This document shows positions 33,882 through 42,896 of a stretch of 64,000 bases of DNA, in pieces. Within the stretch, counting starts at the first letter, position 1; every line of letters starts with the position of its first letter. The stretch comes from 38-11 sp964539975 (GTDB taxonomy: Bacteria > Bacillota > Clostridia > Tissierellales > Dethiosulfatibacteraceae). Position numbers and translations under genes: made by a program. Location: contig CAZIKK010000002.1 of assembly GCA_964539975.1 (NCBI GenBank), forward strand, positions 148,682 through 212,681, given 5' to 3'. Under the pieces are notes generated by a model, which saw nothing but the letters and a program-made list of their open reading frames with translations, made no database searches and had not been told where the DNA came from.

Positions 33882-35577
33882 TATGTAGCCCCCTTAACCT
33901 TATAATTTCTTTATCCAGTTCTAAAATTTTCTTTTGCCATTGACCTTTGTTGTCGATTTTAGGCATATCATTCAGTAGTTCCTTTTTTTGTCTCGTTAGA
34001 TTTTCTAGCTTAATTCTGTGTATATAATCCTCTGCAACTCTCTCAAGTTCTTCTTGTGTCAGATAAATCCCTTCAAATAACAATTCCGACTCATTGTGTT
34101 GGGTTTTTTCGTCCAACATCTTAAATTTATCAGAATATGATGTGTCTTCCGTTAAAAATGTTCTGTATTTAGTCATCACATGATTTTTTACTACCGCATT
34201 TTTGGTCAAAATTTCCAGTAGTTTCGTCTCAAAATCATATTCATTGCTAGTTGAAACACTCATTTTCTTGATCACTTGCGGCCTAAATCCTTTACCTTTC
34301 ACAACCGATTTTAGTTCTTGTTGGAGTGCTTCTTTTGAAACACCTAGCAAATTCGATATTTTTTCAATATACAATTCTCTTTCTACAGGACTTTTGACAG
34401 ATGCCAAGTGTTCATTGGCTTCTTTTATGTATGATATTTTTCCTGAATCTGTATGAATGTCGTATTTCTTTTTTAGATAGTGATCAACAAACCCAAAGTA
34501 ATCAAAAGAATTAGTCATTTGTTCTTTATACTTGGCTCCACCATATTTTGATATGAAATCATCTGGATCCATATTCTCTGGGAATTTGAGGATCTTGCAC
34601 TCGAAATTATTGGATTTTAAAAGATTTGCTGCTTTTATTGCCGCTTTCAATCCAGCTTCATCTGAATCATACGATATATAAAATGTTTGACTATATTTTT
34701 TCATTAATTTGACTTGGTTTTCTGTCAATGCTGTTCCTAGAGAGGCTACAACATTTTTATACCCATTTATGGACAGTTTTATAACATCCATATAGCCTTC
34801 CGTCAAAATAATGCCTTCTCTTGAATAATCTTTGGCATTATTGAGATTATATAAACTTCTACCTTTATTAAACAATATCGTGTCTGGTGAATTGATATAC
34901 TTTGGCAAAGAATCATCTACAACTCTCCCGCCAAAGCCAATTACTCTCTTTTTTAGATCAAAAATCGGGAAAATCAATCGATTTCTAAAACGATCATACA
35001 CATTCCCTCTTTTTTCATTCTTTATGACTAGCCCATTATCCAAGATATCTTTTTCTTTAAAGCCTTTTTTAGTTAGATAAGTCAACAACCCATCCCACTT
35101 GTCAGGCGCAAAACCTAGGCCAAAATATTTTTGCGCTTTTCGATGGATGCCTCTGTTCTCAAAGTATTTAACCGCTACTGGATTGTTTTCAAGGTTTTTA
35201 AAAAAAAATATCGCCGATTCTCTATTGATTTTATAATTGATGCTAAGAGATATTTGTTTTTTTTTGTCCTTATTTTGCTCATGCTCCAAAGGTATCCCTG
35301 CACGATTTGCCAATTCTTCTACCGCCTCAACGAATGTTAAATTCCTATATCTCATCAAAAATGTTATAGCATCTCCTCCTTCACCACAACCAAAACAATG
35401 AAAGATCTGTTTATCCGGAGATACAGAAAATGACGGTGTTTTTTCTTTGTGAAACGGACACAGTGCCGTATAATTCGACCCTGCTCGTTTTAAATTGATG
35501 CATTCACCGATTACATCGACTATATCGCTATGTTCAACGATTTGTTCAATTTTCTCTTCACTAATAGAGTATGGCAT
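33865..35577 (-). CDS. dnaG: DNA primase
   Basis: A 570-residue primase making RNA primers for replication. The N-terminal CHC2 zinc finger shows CPFHKEKTPSF and FHCFGCGEGGD; the Toprim core has LTEGYMDVIKL and YDSDEAGLKAA with metal-binding acids; the C-terminal third binds the DnaB helicase. Length is close to B. subtilis DnaG (603). It leads the dnaG-rpoD-trmK-yqfO operon from a consensus promoter. Confidence 0.98.
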   Translation of the reverse strand: MPYSISEEKIEQIVEHSDIVDVIGECINLKRAGSNYTALCPFHKEKTPSFSVSPDKQIFHCFGCGEGGDAITFLMRYRNLTFVEAVEELANRAGIPLEHEQNKDKKKQISLSINYKINRESAIFFFKNLENNPVAVKYFENRGIHRKAQKYFGLGFAPDKWDGLLTYLTKKGFKEKDILDNGLVIKNEKRGNVYDRFRNRLIFPIFDLKKRVIGFGGRVVDDSLPKYINSPDTILFNKGRSLYNLNNAKDYSREGIILTEGYMDVIKLSINGYKNVVASLGTALTENQVKLMKKYSQTFYISYDSDEAGLKAAIKAANLLKSNNFECKILKFPENMDPDDFISKYGGAKYKEQMTNSFDYFGFVDHYLKKKYDIHTDSGKISYIKEANEHLASVKSPVERELYIEKISNLLGVSKEALQQELKSVVKGKGFRPQVIKKMSVSTSNEYDFETKLLEILTKNAVVKNHVMTKYRTFLTEDTSYSDKFKMLDEKTQHNESELLFEGIYLTQEELERVAEDYIHRIKLENLTRQKKELLNDMPKIDNKGQWQKKILELDKEIIRLRGLHNDKSE

Positions 35578-35609
35578 AATACCACCATTATATCAAATTA
35601 TGGAACAAA

Positions 35610-35638
35610 ATTATACATCTTTTAAATATCTTTGTCAA
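35610..35638 (-). promoter_or_regulatory. Consensus promoter of dnaG-rpoD
   Basis: Perfect TTGACA (complement of 35633-35638), 17-base spacer, perfect TATAAT (complement of 35610-35615). A second TATAAT follows about 20 bases downstream without a clear -35. Confidence 0.92.
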
Positions 35639-35641
35639 ACA

Positions 35642-36643
35642 CTATTTATCCCATGGTAACGGTAAAAAAATGTCTTTAAATTGCTTTAATGCGTAGCGGT
35701 CTGTCATTCCAGCTATATAATCTTTAACTACCTCTTCTTTGTCCAAAGTTGGTATTTCATTATTACTCTCCGTTAGAAGCTGAATGTTGTCCATGTAATA
35801 ATAATACAAATCCGTCATGATTTTTTCAGCTTTTCTATCTTCACTCTTAGCAACTTCGTTGTAATAAATGTTTTCAAACATGTATTCTCGCAAGTGGTCG
35901 GTTGCTTGTTTAATGTTTGAGCTCATTTTGACTTCATTTTTCCCAGCTGAGTTTCTGATTATATCCAAAATCATGTTGTTAATTCTTTCGCCATGGCTAC
36001 TCCCTAAGGAATCAATGATTTCTCTAGGGATTTTCTCAAGATCAATCAACCCTGCTCTTTCAGCGTCATCTATATCGTGATTCAAATAGGCAATTCTGTC
36101 GGCCATTTTAACCAGTTGTGCTTCTAGTGTAAAAGGCTTGTTGTCTCCAGTATGGTTGAGAATTCCATCCCTTACTTCTTCTGTCAGGTTCAACCCATCT
36201 TTGTCATTGTGTTTTTCCAACAAGTCTACTACTCTTAAGCTTTGCTCATAGTGTCGAAACCCTCTACTCAACAACCTGTCCAAAATTGCTTCTCCATTGT
36301 GCCCAAAAGGTGTGTGGCCTAAATCATGTCCTAGAGATATGGCTTCTGTCAAATCCTCATTCAATCTTAAAGCTCTTGCCATTGTTCTTGAAATTTGAGA
36401 TACCTCTAATGTGTGGGTAAGTCTTGTCCGATAATGATCTCCTTCTGGAGCCAAAAAGACTTGTGTCTTGTGCTTTAATCGCCTAAAGGATTTTGAATGT
36501 AAGATGCGATCTCTGTCTCTTTGAAAGTCAGTCCTAATCTCACATTTACTCTCTTGAGAAATACGGCCTTTTGATTCACCTGATTTGACAGCATATGGAG
36601 ATAGTATACGAAATTCAAGTTCTTCTTGGTATTCTCTATACAT
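35642..36643 (-). CDS. dgt: Deoxyguanosinetriphosphate triphosphohydrolase-like protein
   Basis: A 333-residue HD-domain hydrolase of the Dgt type, which cleaves dNTPs to nucleoside and triphosphate. The HD signature is RLTHTLEVSQISRTMAR with the first His and LGHDLGHTPFGHNGE with the His-Asp pair; MADRIAYLNHDIDDA carries the last Asp. The sequence RFDRDRILHSKSFRRL-type N-terminus (here DRDRILHSKSFRRLKHKTQV) is typical. AAGGAGG is upstream. It precedes dnaG as in many Firmicutes. Physiological substrate is uncertain. Confidence 0.93.
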   Translation of the reverse strand: MYREYQEELEFRILSPYAVKSGESKGRISQESKCEIRTDFQRDRDRILHSKSFRRLKHKTQVFLAPEGDHYRTRLTHTLEVSQISRTMARALRLNEDLTEAISLGHDLGHTPFGHNGEAILDRLLSRGFRHYEQSLRVVDLLEKHNDKDGLNLTEEVRDGILNHTGDNKPFTLEAQLVKMADRIAYLNHDIDDAERAGLIDLEKIPREIIDSLGSSHGERINNMILDIIRNSAGKNEVKMSSNIKQATDHLREYMFENIYYNEVAKSEDRKAEKIMTDLYYYYMDNIQLLTESNNEIPTLDKEEVVKDYIAGMTDRYALKQFKDIFLPLPWDK

Positions 36644-36682
36644 TATTAAACCTCCTTATAAATAACTACAAAGAAGAAAGAG

Positions 36683-37507
36683 TTATACCCTTTCTTCTTG
36701 TTTTGTTGTTTCGTTATACCAGCCAATGATAATGCTTGCAATTTCTTCAATTGCTTTATTTGTAATGTTTACTTTTCTACAACCTATTCTCCTGATATAT
36801 TGATCAGCATACTCTAATTCTTTGACGATTCTATCTAAATTTGCGTAAGAAGAATTGTCATTTAATCCTAAAGCTTTTAGCCGTTCTTTTCTAATCCTGT
36901 TTAAATATTCTGGCTCTGCATATAGTGCAATCACTTTTGCAGCATCGCTAGTAAATAACTCTTCTGGTGGTTCCACTTCAGGAACCAATGGAATATTGGC
37001 CACCTTTAGATTTTTATTAGCCAGATACATGCTAAGGGGTGTTTTAGATGTTCTGGAAATGCCTATTAAAACCATGTCCGCTTTAGTGATACCTTTGGTG
37101 TCTTTTCCATCATCGTATTTGACAGCAAATTCAATTGCATCCATTCTTTTGAAATAATTCTTGTCAAACTTATACAACAAGCCTGGTTCTCTTTTAGGTT
37201 TAATTCCTATGTGTTCTATCATTGGAGACAGAAGTGGTGTAATCAAATCCACTGCTGTTACATCTTCTCTGCTTGCTCTCTTTATTAAATAATCACGTAA
37301 TTCAACAATTACCAACGTAAAAACGATTACCGCATTTTGCACTCTTGCCTTGTGGACGATCTCATCGATTTCTTCTTTCGACTGCACATATGGATAGACA
37401 TCAATGTGATAATCAATATCATCAAACTGTTTTAATACCGCTTTGGTAACTTGCTCTGATGTTTCCCCCACCGAATCTGACAAAGCATAGACTCTCACTC
37501 TTTTCAT
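36683..37507 (-). CDS. yqfL: Pyruvate,phosphate dikinase regulatory protein (PDRP/PpsR)
   Basis: A 274-residue bifunctional ADP-dependent kinase and Pi-dependent pyrophosphorylase that switches PPDK or PEP synthase off and on. Motifs: VYALSDSVGETSEQVTKAVL at the start and the P-loop-like LIGISRTSKTPLSMYLAN. I start at the ATG at 37507, which overlaps the ccpN stop as ATGA with AAGGGG upstream. The ccpN-yqfL pair controls gluconeogenesis at transcription and enzyme level respectively. Confidence 0.95.
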   Translation of the reverse strand: MKRVRVYALSDSVGETSEQVTKAVLKQFDDIDYHIDVYPYVQSKEEIDEIVHKARVQNAVIVFTLVIVELRDYLIKRASREDVTAVDLITPLLSPMIEHIGIKPKREPGLLYKFDKNYFKRMDAIEFAVKYDDGKDTKGITKADMVLIGISRTSKTPLSMYLANKNLKVANIPLVPEVEPPEELFTSDAAKVIALYAEPEYLNRIRKERLKALGLNDNSSYANLDRIVKELEYADQYIRRIGCRKVNITNKAIEEIASIIIGWYNETTKQEERV

Positions 37508-38136
37508 AGCAACCCCTTCCCGGACATACCCAAGTCCAAAATGTATTGACATATATTGGTTTTAGAGATACGGCCAATCACTCTCAATTTATCTGTTCCC
37601 TCTTCTGATACTATTGGTAGGCAATCAATATGATATTCAACCATTTTTTTTACCGCATCTAAAAAAATATCATTATTATTGCAGTAAATGATTTGTGGCA
37701 ATCTTGTCATTATAACTGATACAGGCAATGTCAATGCCGAATTACCGGTTATTGTCACTTTCAAAAGATCTCTTCTCGATACAATTCCTTTTAAGTAGTT
37801 GTCTTCGACAATAAACAGTGTCCCTACATCCTCTAGAAACATAGTCACTGCAGCATCATAAATAGAGGACATTTCCTCAATGACAACAGGAACTGATTTT
37901 ATTTCTTCAACTGGAATCGTGAAAAGTTCATCAATGGATTTTTCTAGTATCATTTCATTGAAAAGATAACCAACTTTTGGCTTAGCCACTAACACTCCAA
38001 TCATTGTTAGAATAGTAAGATCGTGCCGAATGGTGCCCCGAACCAACCCAAGATGTTCCCCTAGGTCTTCTCCCGTAATTGGCTCGTATTGTTTGACAAG
38101 TTCCACTATCTTGCTTTGCCTTTCTGTAAGCTTGAT
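37504..38136 (-). CDS. ccpN: CcpN-like HTH/CBS transcriptional regulator, probable ATC start
   Basis: A regulator with an N-terminal winged helix (PITGEDLGEHLGLVRGTIRHDL) and two CBS domains (about residues 75-205) that probably sense nucleotides; CcpN represses gluconeogenic genes in B. subtilis. The first standard start is the GTG at 38106, but conserved residues continue upstream (KLTERQSKIVELVK, matching the B. subtilis N-terminus). Between the glyS stop (38149-38151) and that GTG no ATG, GTG or TTG is in frame. An ATC at 38136 lies nine bases after AAGGA and gives 210 residues, close to the 212 of CcpN. I use ATC as the most likely start; a frameshift is the alternative. Confidence 0.85.
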   Translation of the reverse strand: MKLTERQSKIVELVKQYEPITGEDLGEHLGLVRGTIRHDLTILTMIGVLVAKPKVGYLFNEMILEKSIDELFTIPVEEIKSVPVVIEEMSSIYDAAVTMFLEDVGTLFIVEDNYLKGIVSRRDLLKVTITGNSALTLPVSVIMTRLPQIIYCNNNDIFLDAVKKMVEYHIDCLPIVSEEGTDKLRVIGRISKTNICQYILDLGMSGKGLL

Positions 38137-38148
38137 AAGATCACTTCC

Positions 38149-39546
38149 TTAAAATTTCAACTGGTCTAGCAAAAATCGAGGTAGTTCTTTTATCTCAATT
38201 CTTTTTTGCTCCATCGTGTCTCGATATCTAATTGTAACACATTTGTCTTCTAGTGAGTCAAAATCATAAGTGATACAAAATGGTGTTCCTATCTCATCAT
38301 GTCGTCTGTACCTTTTTCCTATACTTCCCGCTTCATCATAATCAACACTCAAATAGCTTGATAATTCATGATAAAGATCCATTGCTGGTTCCTTTAATTT
38401 TTTTGTTAAAGGAAAAATAGCTGCTTTATAAGCAGACAAAGCTGGATGTAGCTTCAAAATAGATCTTTCCGTTCCATCTTCTAGTGTTTCTTCTTCATAA
38501 GCATCAATGAGAAAGGCTAATAGTACCCTGTCCACACCAACTGAAGGTTCAATGCAGTAAGGAATGTACTCTTCATTTGTCTGAGGATCCTTATAGACAA
38601 AACTTTCCCCAGAATGCTCTTGATGTTGTTTTAAGTCAAAATCAGTCCTGTCAGCAATTCCCCAAAGTTCTCCCCAACCAAAAGGAAATAGGTACTCAAT
38701 ATCGGTTGTCGCGTTACTATAATGCGAAAGTTCTTCTGGCCCATGGTCTCGAAATCTCACACTCTCTTCTTTCATTCCAAGAGATGTAAGCCAATTCATG
38801 CAAAAGTCTTTCCAGTAATGGTACCATTCAATATCTTCTCCTGGTTTGCAAAAGAACTCTAGCTCCATCTGCTCAAACTCTCGTGTTCTAAAAATGAAAT
38901 TTCCAGGTGTTATCTCATTCCTAAAAGATTTCCCAATCTGTCCAATGCCAAACGGAATTTTTTTTCGAGAAGATCGGTGGACGTTTTTAAAATTGACAAA
39001 TATTCCTTGAGCTGTCTCTGGTCTAAGAAATATTTCGGCCTGTGAATCTTCCGTAACTCCTTGATATGTCTTAAACATGAGATTAAATTGACGAATATTT
39101 GTAAATTCAGTGCCTTCACATTCGGGACACTTTATATAATGGTCTGCCACATATTTTTCCATCTCTGTATTTGACCATCCATCAACAATTGTTTCATGAT
39201 CTCCACTATTCCTTAAATAGTCTTCAATGATTTTGTCAGCTCGAAATCTAGTTTTACATATTTTGCAGTCCATCAACGGATCATTAAATCCACCCACATG
39301 TCCTGAGGCTTCCCAAGTTTTTGGGTTCATGAGAATCGCAGAGTCAAGTCCTACGTTGTGAGCATTGCCTTGGATAAACTTTTGCCACCAGGCTTTTTTG
39401 ACATTGTTTTTTATCTCAACTCCAACAGGTCCGTAGTCCCATGTGTTTGCAAGACCACCATATATTTCTGACCCTGAAAATATAATTCCTCTGCTTTTTG
39501 ATAATGACACAAGTTTTTCTAGTTTGCTTTTTTCAGCCTTACTCAT
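38149..39546 (-). CDS. glyS: Glycine-tRNA ligase, alpha2 type
   Basis: A 465-residue class IIa synthetase of the dimeric (eukaryote/Firmicutes-like) type. Motif 1 region: FSGSEIYGGLANTWDYGPVG; motif 2: FRNEITPGNFIFRTREFEQ; motif 3: PSVGVDRVLLAFL; a C-terminal anticodon-binding domain follows (about 360-460). A zinc-type CKIC...CPEC insertion is present. AAAGGAG precedes the ATG. A Gly-specific T-box leader controls it. Confidence 0.97.
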   Translation of the reverse strand: MSKAEKSKLEKLVSLSKSRGIIFSGSEIYGGLANTWDYGPVGVEIKNNVKKAWWQKFIQGNAHNVGLDSAILMNPKTWEASGHVGGFNDPLMDCKICKTRFRADKIIEDYLRNSGDHETIVDGWSNTEMEKYVADHYIKCPECEGTEFTNIRQFNLMFKTYQGVTEDSQAEIFLRPETAQGIFVNFKNVHRSSRKKIPFGIGQIGKSFRNEITPGNFIFRTREFEQMELEFFCKPGEDIEWYHYWKDFCMNWLTSLGMKEESVRFRDHGPEELSHYSNATTDIEYLFPFGWGELWGIADRTDFDLKQHQEHSGESFVYKDPQTNEEYIPYCIEPSVGVDRVLLAFLIDAYEEETLEDGTERSILKLHPALSAYKAAIFPLTKKLKEPAMDLYHELSSYLSVDYDEAGSIGKRYRRHDEIGTPFCITYDFDSLEDKCVTIRYRDTMEQKRIEIKELPRFLLDQLKF

Positions 39547-39560
39547 ATACTTCTCCTTTC

Positions 39561-39741
39561 AAAAAATAAAAAAATTCGCCCATAATAGGGACGAAAATAC
39601 TTCCGCGGTTCCACCCTACTTGATACATTGCTGTATCCTCTCTAGTAGTCTATGCTCATGGGTTCCTTTCTTAAATTTCACATATTGGGTTTCCACCGTG
39701 CCCCAATTCTCTATCATGCTCGATCCAATACTCTTCCCAAT
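39561..39741 (-). promoter_or_regulatory. T-box leader of glyS, Gly specifier
   Basis: The T-box core AGGGTGGAACCGCGG lies opposite 39603-39617. A terminator hairpin, TTCGTCCC with GGGCGAA, and a T run follow (39561-39595). The upstream stem has AAGAGTA opposite AAAGGA-A-CCC; the position of the specifier is GGA (complement of 39664-39666), a Gly codon, closed by TGGG/CCCA. This assignment is by eye and less certain than the Phe one. Confidence 0.9.
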
Positions 39742-39747
39742 CAAAGC

Positions 39748-39793
39748 ATTATACAATTAACAATAATTTACCACCATCTACTTGTTCTGTCAA
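39748..39793 (-). promoter_or_regulatory. Promoter(s) of the glyS T-box transcript
   Basis: TTGACA (complement of 39788-39793), 17-base spacer, TAAATT (39765-39770). A stronger -10, TATAAT (39748-39753), lies closer to the leader but has no good -35. Either could start the transcript. Confidence 0.55.
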
Positions 39794-39796
39794 TCC

Positions 39797-40525
39797 CTAT
39801 TTAAACTCAAGTAATTTCAATGATTTAAACTGTTCTTTCCCAACATAGGCATTAAAGTATTTCCGGATTAATTTTAGTGCTTCAATATTTATCTCTTTAA
39901 TTGTCGCAATATGTTCAAATTTCACATACAACAATTTGAACATATCGTTTATGCTTTCTTGCGTTGTCAAAGAACTATCTTTCATAACACCGCAGCTGTT
40001 ACAAATGATACCCCCTTCGCTGATTGAGAATTTAATATGTCGAGGTCTTGCGGCACCACAAACGGCACAATGTTCCAACTGTGGCTTAAACCCCATCATG
40101 CTAATCAGTTTTATCTCATATGCATGGATATACCACGAAATATTTGCAGACACATCCTCGAGAACTTCCAACATTCTAACTGTCATTTCAAAAGCATTGG
40201 CTTGATGATCATTTTCTTGTAGAACATGATTGAGTATTTCAAGTATATAGCTTCCATAGACATAATTCTCATATTTTTGGCGCAGTCTATAAAAGCTGTT
40301 TAGTACACTTCCATTGATTAATATAAACATTTCTTTGTTCTGAATCAGTGTGACATCACAATAGTTGAACGTTTGTGCAATTGACATGTTTTCACTATTC
40401 GATTTTTGCGCCCCTCTTGCCATTACTTGTATTCTGCCTCTTTTTTTGCTAAAACAGTGAAGAATCTTATCATAATCTTTGTAGTCAATTTCCTTTAATA
40501 CAATGATTTCATCTTGTTCACTCAT
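39797..40525 (-). CDS. recO: DNA repair protein RecO
   Basis: A 242-residue recombination mediator: N-terminal OB fold (KEIDYKDYDKILHCFSKKRG), a helical middle, and a zinc site CAVCGAAR...CNSCGV. RecO works with RecR and RecF to load RecA onto SSB-coated gaps. It starts 3 bases after era, without a strong ribosome binding site, so coupling is likely. Confidence 0.94.
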   Translation of the reverse strand: MSEQDEIIVLKEIDYKDYDKILHCFSKKRGRIQVMARGAQKSNSENMSIAQTFNYCDVTLIQNKEMFILINGSVLNSFYRLRQKYENYVYGSYILEILNHVLQENDHQANAFEMTVRMLEVLEDVSANISWYIHAYEIKLISMMGFKPQLEHCAVCGAARPRHIKFSISEGGIICNSCGVMKDSSLTTQESINDMFKLLYVKFEHIATIKEINIEALKLIRKYFNAYVGKEQFKSLKLLEFK

Positions 40526-40528
40526 ATG

Positions 40529-41422
40529 TTACCAACTCTTATAGCCTAATTCTCTTAACATTTTTTCATTGTCTCTCCAGTTTTCACTAACTTTTACCCA
40601 AAGATTCAAATATACTTTGGACCCAAGCAATCTTTCTATGTCTTGTCTAGATCGCTTCCCAATTTCTTGAAGCTTCATTCCACTTTTACCAATAATCATT
40701 CCTTTGTGTGTTTTTTTCTCACACAGGATAACACCATAGACGTCTATCATTTCCTTATTGCTTCTTTTTTCTATCTTTTCAATCAATATACCTATCCCAT
40801 GAGGAATTTCATCATGAAGTAATTGCATGCTCTTTTCTCTGATGATTTCTGAAATCACAAACCATTCTGGCCTATCTGTCATATAATCTTCAGGGAAATA
40901 TAGCGGTCCTTCTGGCAATTGATCCTTAATGAAGTTTTTGACTTGCTCCAAGTTTTTTCCTGAAGTGGCTGAAATTCGAATGACACTATCAAAAATACCC
41001 ATTTCCTCAAGTTCAATTTCCACAGCTTCGTTATCTTTATATATGTCTGATTTGTTGATTAGCGCAATTTTAGGTGTCTTGATTCCTTTTATTAAATCGA
41101 TGATGTACTTATCTCCCGGTCCTAATTTATTTTTTCCATCGGTCATAAAGACAAGTGTATCCATCTCTTGCATCGCTTCTGAAATCTCAGAGCTCATAAA
41201 TTTACTCAACTTGTTTTTCCCTTTATGGATCCCCGGTGTGTCGATGAATATGATTTGTGCTTTATCATCTGTGTATACTGCTTTTATCTTATTTCTTGTG
41301 GTCTGAGGCTTGTCTGACATAATCAACACTTTTTCACCTATTAATTGGTTTATTAATGTTGATTTTCCGACATTTGGTCTGCCAACGACTGTCACAAATC
41401 CTGATCTAAAATCATTTTTCAT
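40529..41422 (-). CDS. era: GTPase Era
   Basis: A 297-residue GTPase: G1 GRPNVGKST, G2 region QTTRNKI, G3 DTPGIHK, G4 NKSD, then a KH domain with the GKSGMKLQEIGKRSRQDIE signature. It binds the 3' end of 16S rRNA and acts in 30S assembly. It overlaps cdd by four bases (ATGA-type) and precedes recO, the normal Firmicutes order. Confidence 0.98.
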   Translation of the reverse strand: MKNDFRSGFVTVVGRPNVGKSTLINQLIGEKVLIMSDKPQTTRNKIKAVYTDDKAQIIFIDTPGIHKGKNKLSKFMSSEISEAMQEMDTLVFMTDGKNKLGPGDKYIIDLIKGIKTPKIALINKSDIYKDNEAVEIELEEMGIFDSVIRISATSGKNLEQVKNFIKDQLPEGPLYFPEDYMTDRPEWFVISEIIREKSMQLLHDEIPHGIGILIEKIEKRSNKEMIDVYGVILCEKKTHKGMIIGKSGMKLQEIGKRSRQDIERLLGSKVYLNLWVKVSENWRDNEKMLRELGYKSW

Positions 41423-41811
41423 TTGATTGCCTCCGGTCCAAAACTATAAGGTAGTAGTTCTTTAAGGGTATGTACTTTGTATTGCGATGGACTAATCCCA
41501 ACAATAACCCTTATGTTTTCTCCGAATTCTCTTATAAATTGTCTGCATACACCACATGGATAAGATATCTTGCTTAGACTTCCTACAATCGCTATCGTCT
41601 CAATGTTCCCATAACCCTCCGATATCGCTTTGCTAATGGCCACTCTTTCTGCACATATAGTCGGTGAATATGATACGGATTCTATGTTGCATCCAGTAAA
41701 TAATTTGCCTTCTTTGGTTAACACTACTGCACCCACTTTAAATTTTGAGTATGGTGTATATGCCTTGTCTCTCACTTCAATTGCCAGTTCTATCAAACTT
41801 GCATCCGTCAT
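41419..41811 (-). CDS. cdd: Cytidine deaminase
   Basis: A 130-residue tetrameric-type cytidine deaminase that makes uridine from cytidine. Zinc and catalytic residues are in CAERVAI (Cys and Glu) and PCGVCRQ (two Cys); YTPYSKFKVGA and TGCNIES bind substrate. It overlaps yerB upstream and era downstream by four bases each. Confidence 0.97.
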   Translation of the reverse strand: MTDASLIELAIEVRDKAYTPYSKFKVGAVVLTKEGKLFTGCNIESVSYSPTICAERVAISKAISEGYGNIETIAIVGSLSKISYPCGVCRQFIREFGENIRVIVGISPSQYKVHTLKELLPYSFGPEAIK

Positions 41812-42887
41812 TGTTCATCTCCTATCTCTATTACTGTGTTCTGTGACACAATCTGAACCCAGGTTTTGCCGGGGTTTAGAACAAGCGCCTTTCCTGTTTC
41901 ATCGTAGTATGCCGTTTTTTCACGGATAGATGATTTTTCCCAAGTGATTTCCATTACTTCACCCCCAGTGACATAATAGCCTTCACCCGTTGAGAGTGTA
42001 TCTAAAGACAGTCTTCCCACGCTATCTAGTACGCGTTTATTGACTTTTTGAATGATGATGTTAGTCACTGTTACAGCCGATTCATCTAACTCATCCATAT
42101 GTTCTTTCCCATTCACAAATCGTCTATAAGTTCTTAGTAATTCATCATAGTCATAAGACACATGGTATTCACTGTTATAATAAATAGCAAAGCTTAGACA
42201 TGTTACTGTCTCTTGGCATTCATCCATAGGTGTGAAGTCCTCATGAAATTGCCAACTTTCATAGTTTCCTTCTTGTCTAAAGTTCATGTAGGATTGTGCT
42301 TCTCTTAAGTTGTCCATCGCAGTATACATATTATTGGGAGCTTCTTTTCCTGTGTCATAATACCTCCAGAATTCCCCACTGGTCATACCACTAATATTTG
42401 CCATGTTGTAATCTCTAATTTTAATCAGAGCTTCATCGCTCCCACCTACATGGACAAACACAGCGTCAAATTCCAAAGCAAACTCTAAAAAATAGGGTCT
42501 TGCACTTCTAACTGGTCCAATGTGTTCTGGTGATTCAGTCAGATATATGGCTAAGTAACGTGTATATGGTCCTTCCACTTCGCACTCATAAACAATTTCA
42601 GCTTGTTGAATACCTGCCTGCCATCTTGAAGCTGGGTGATTATCAAGCACGACTGCTATAGGTCGAACACTCGTTGCTTCTTCTGGATAATATATGCCGC
42701 TTATGGGAGAAGGTACGCCAATTTTTTCAATAACCTCTTCCTCATTGGGGTCATCCAGTTCTATGTGCTCATCTTCATTTATTTCTTCATCCACTATAAT
42801 TTCTGGCATTTGTTCCGGTTCATTTTGTTGGTTCCCACAACCAATTGTCAACAGTAACAACAGAATTAATCCCAGTTTTCTCATCAT
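41808..42887 (-). CDS. yerB: DUF3048 lipoprotein (YerB family)
   Basis: A 359-residue surface lipoprotein: signal sequence MMRKLGLILLLLLTIGC with the lipobox LTIGC (Cys17), an acidic linker (about 18-50), then the DUF3048 domain with PIAVVLDNHPASRWQAG, EIVYECEVEGPYTRYLAI, HIGPVRSARPYFLEFA and FVHVGGS. The function is unknown. Two adjacent ATGs follow GGAGCAG; I use the first. It is co-transcribed with ybeY and cdd. Confidence 0.92.
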   Translation of the reverse strand: MMRKLGLILLLLLTIGCGNQQNEPEQMPEIIVDEEINEDEHIELDDPNEEEVIEKIGVPSPISGIYYPEEATSVRPIAVVLDNHPASRWQAGIQQAEIVYECEVEGPYTRYLAIYLTESPEHIGPVRSARPYFLEFALEFDAVFVHVGGSDEALIKIRDYNMANISGMTSGEFWRYYDTGKEAPNNMYTAMDNLREAQSYMNFRQEGNYESWQFHEDFTPMDECQETVTCLSFAIYYNSEYHVSYDYDELLRTYRRFVNGKEHMDELDESAVTVTNIIIQKVNKRVLDSVGRLSLDTLSTGEGYYVTGGEVMEITWEKSSIREKTAYYDETGKALVLNPGKTWVQIVSQNTVIEIGDEQ

Positions 42888-42896
42888 CTGCTCCTT

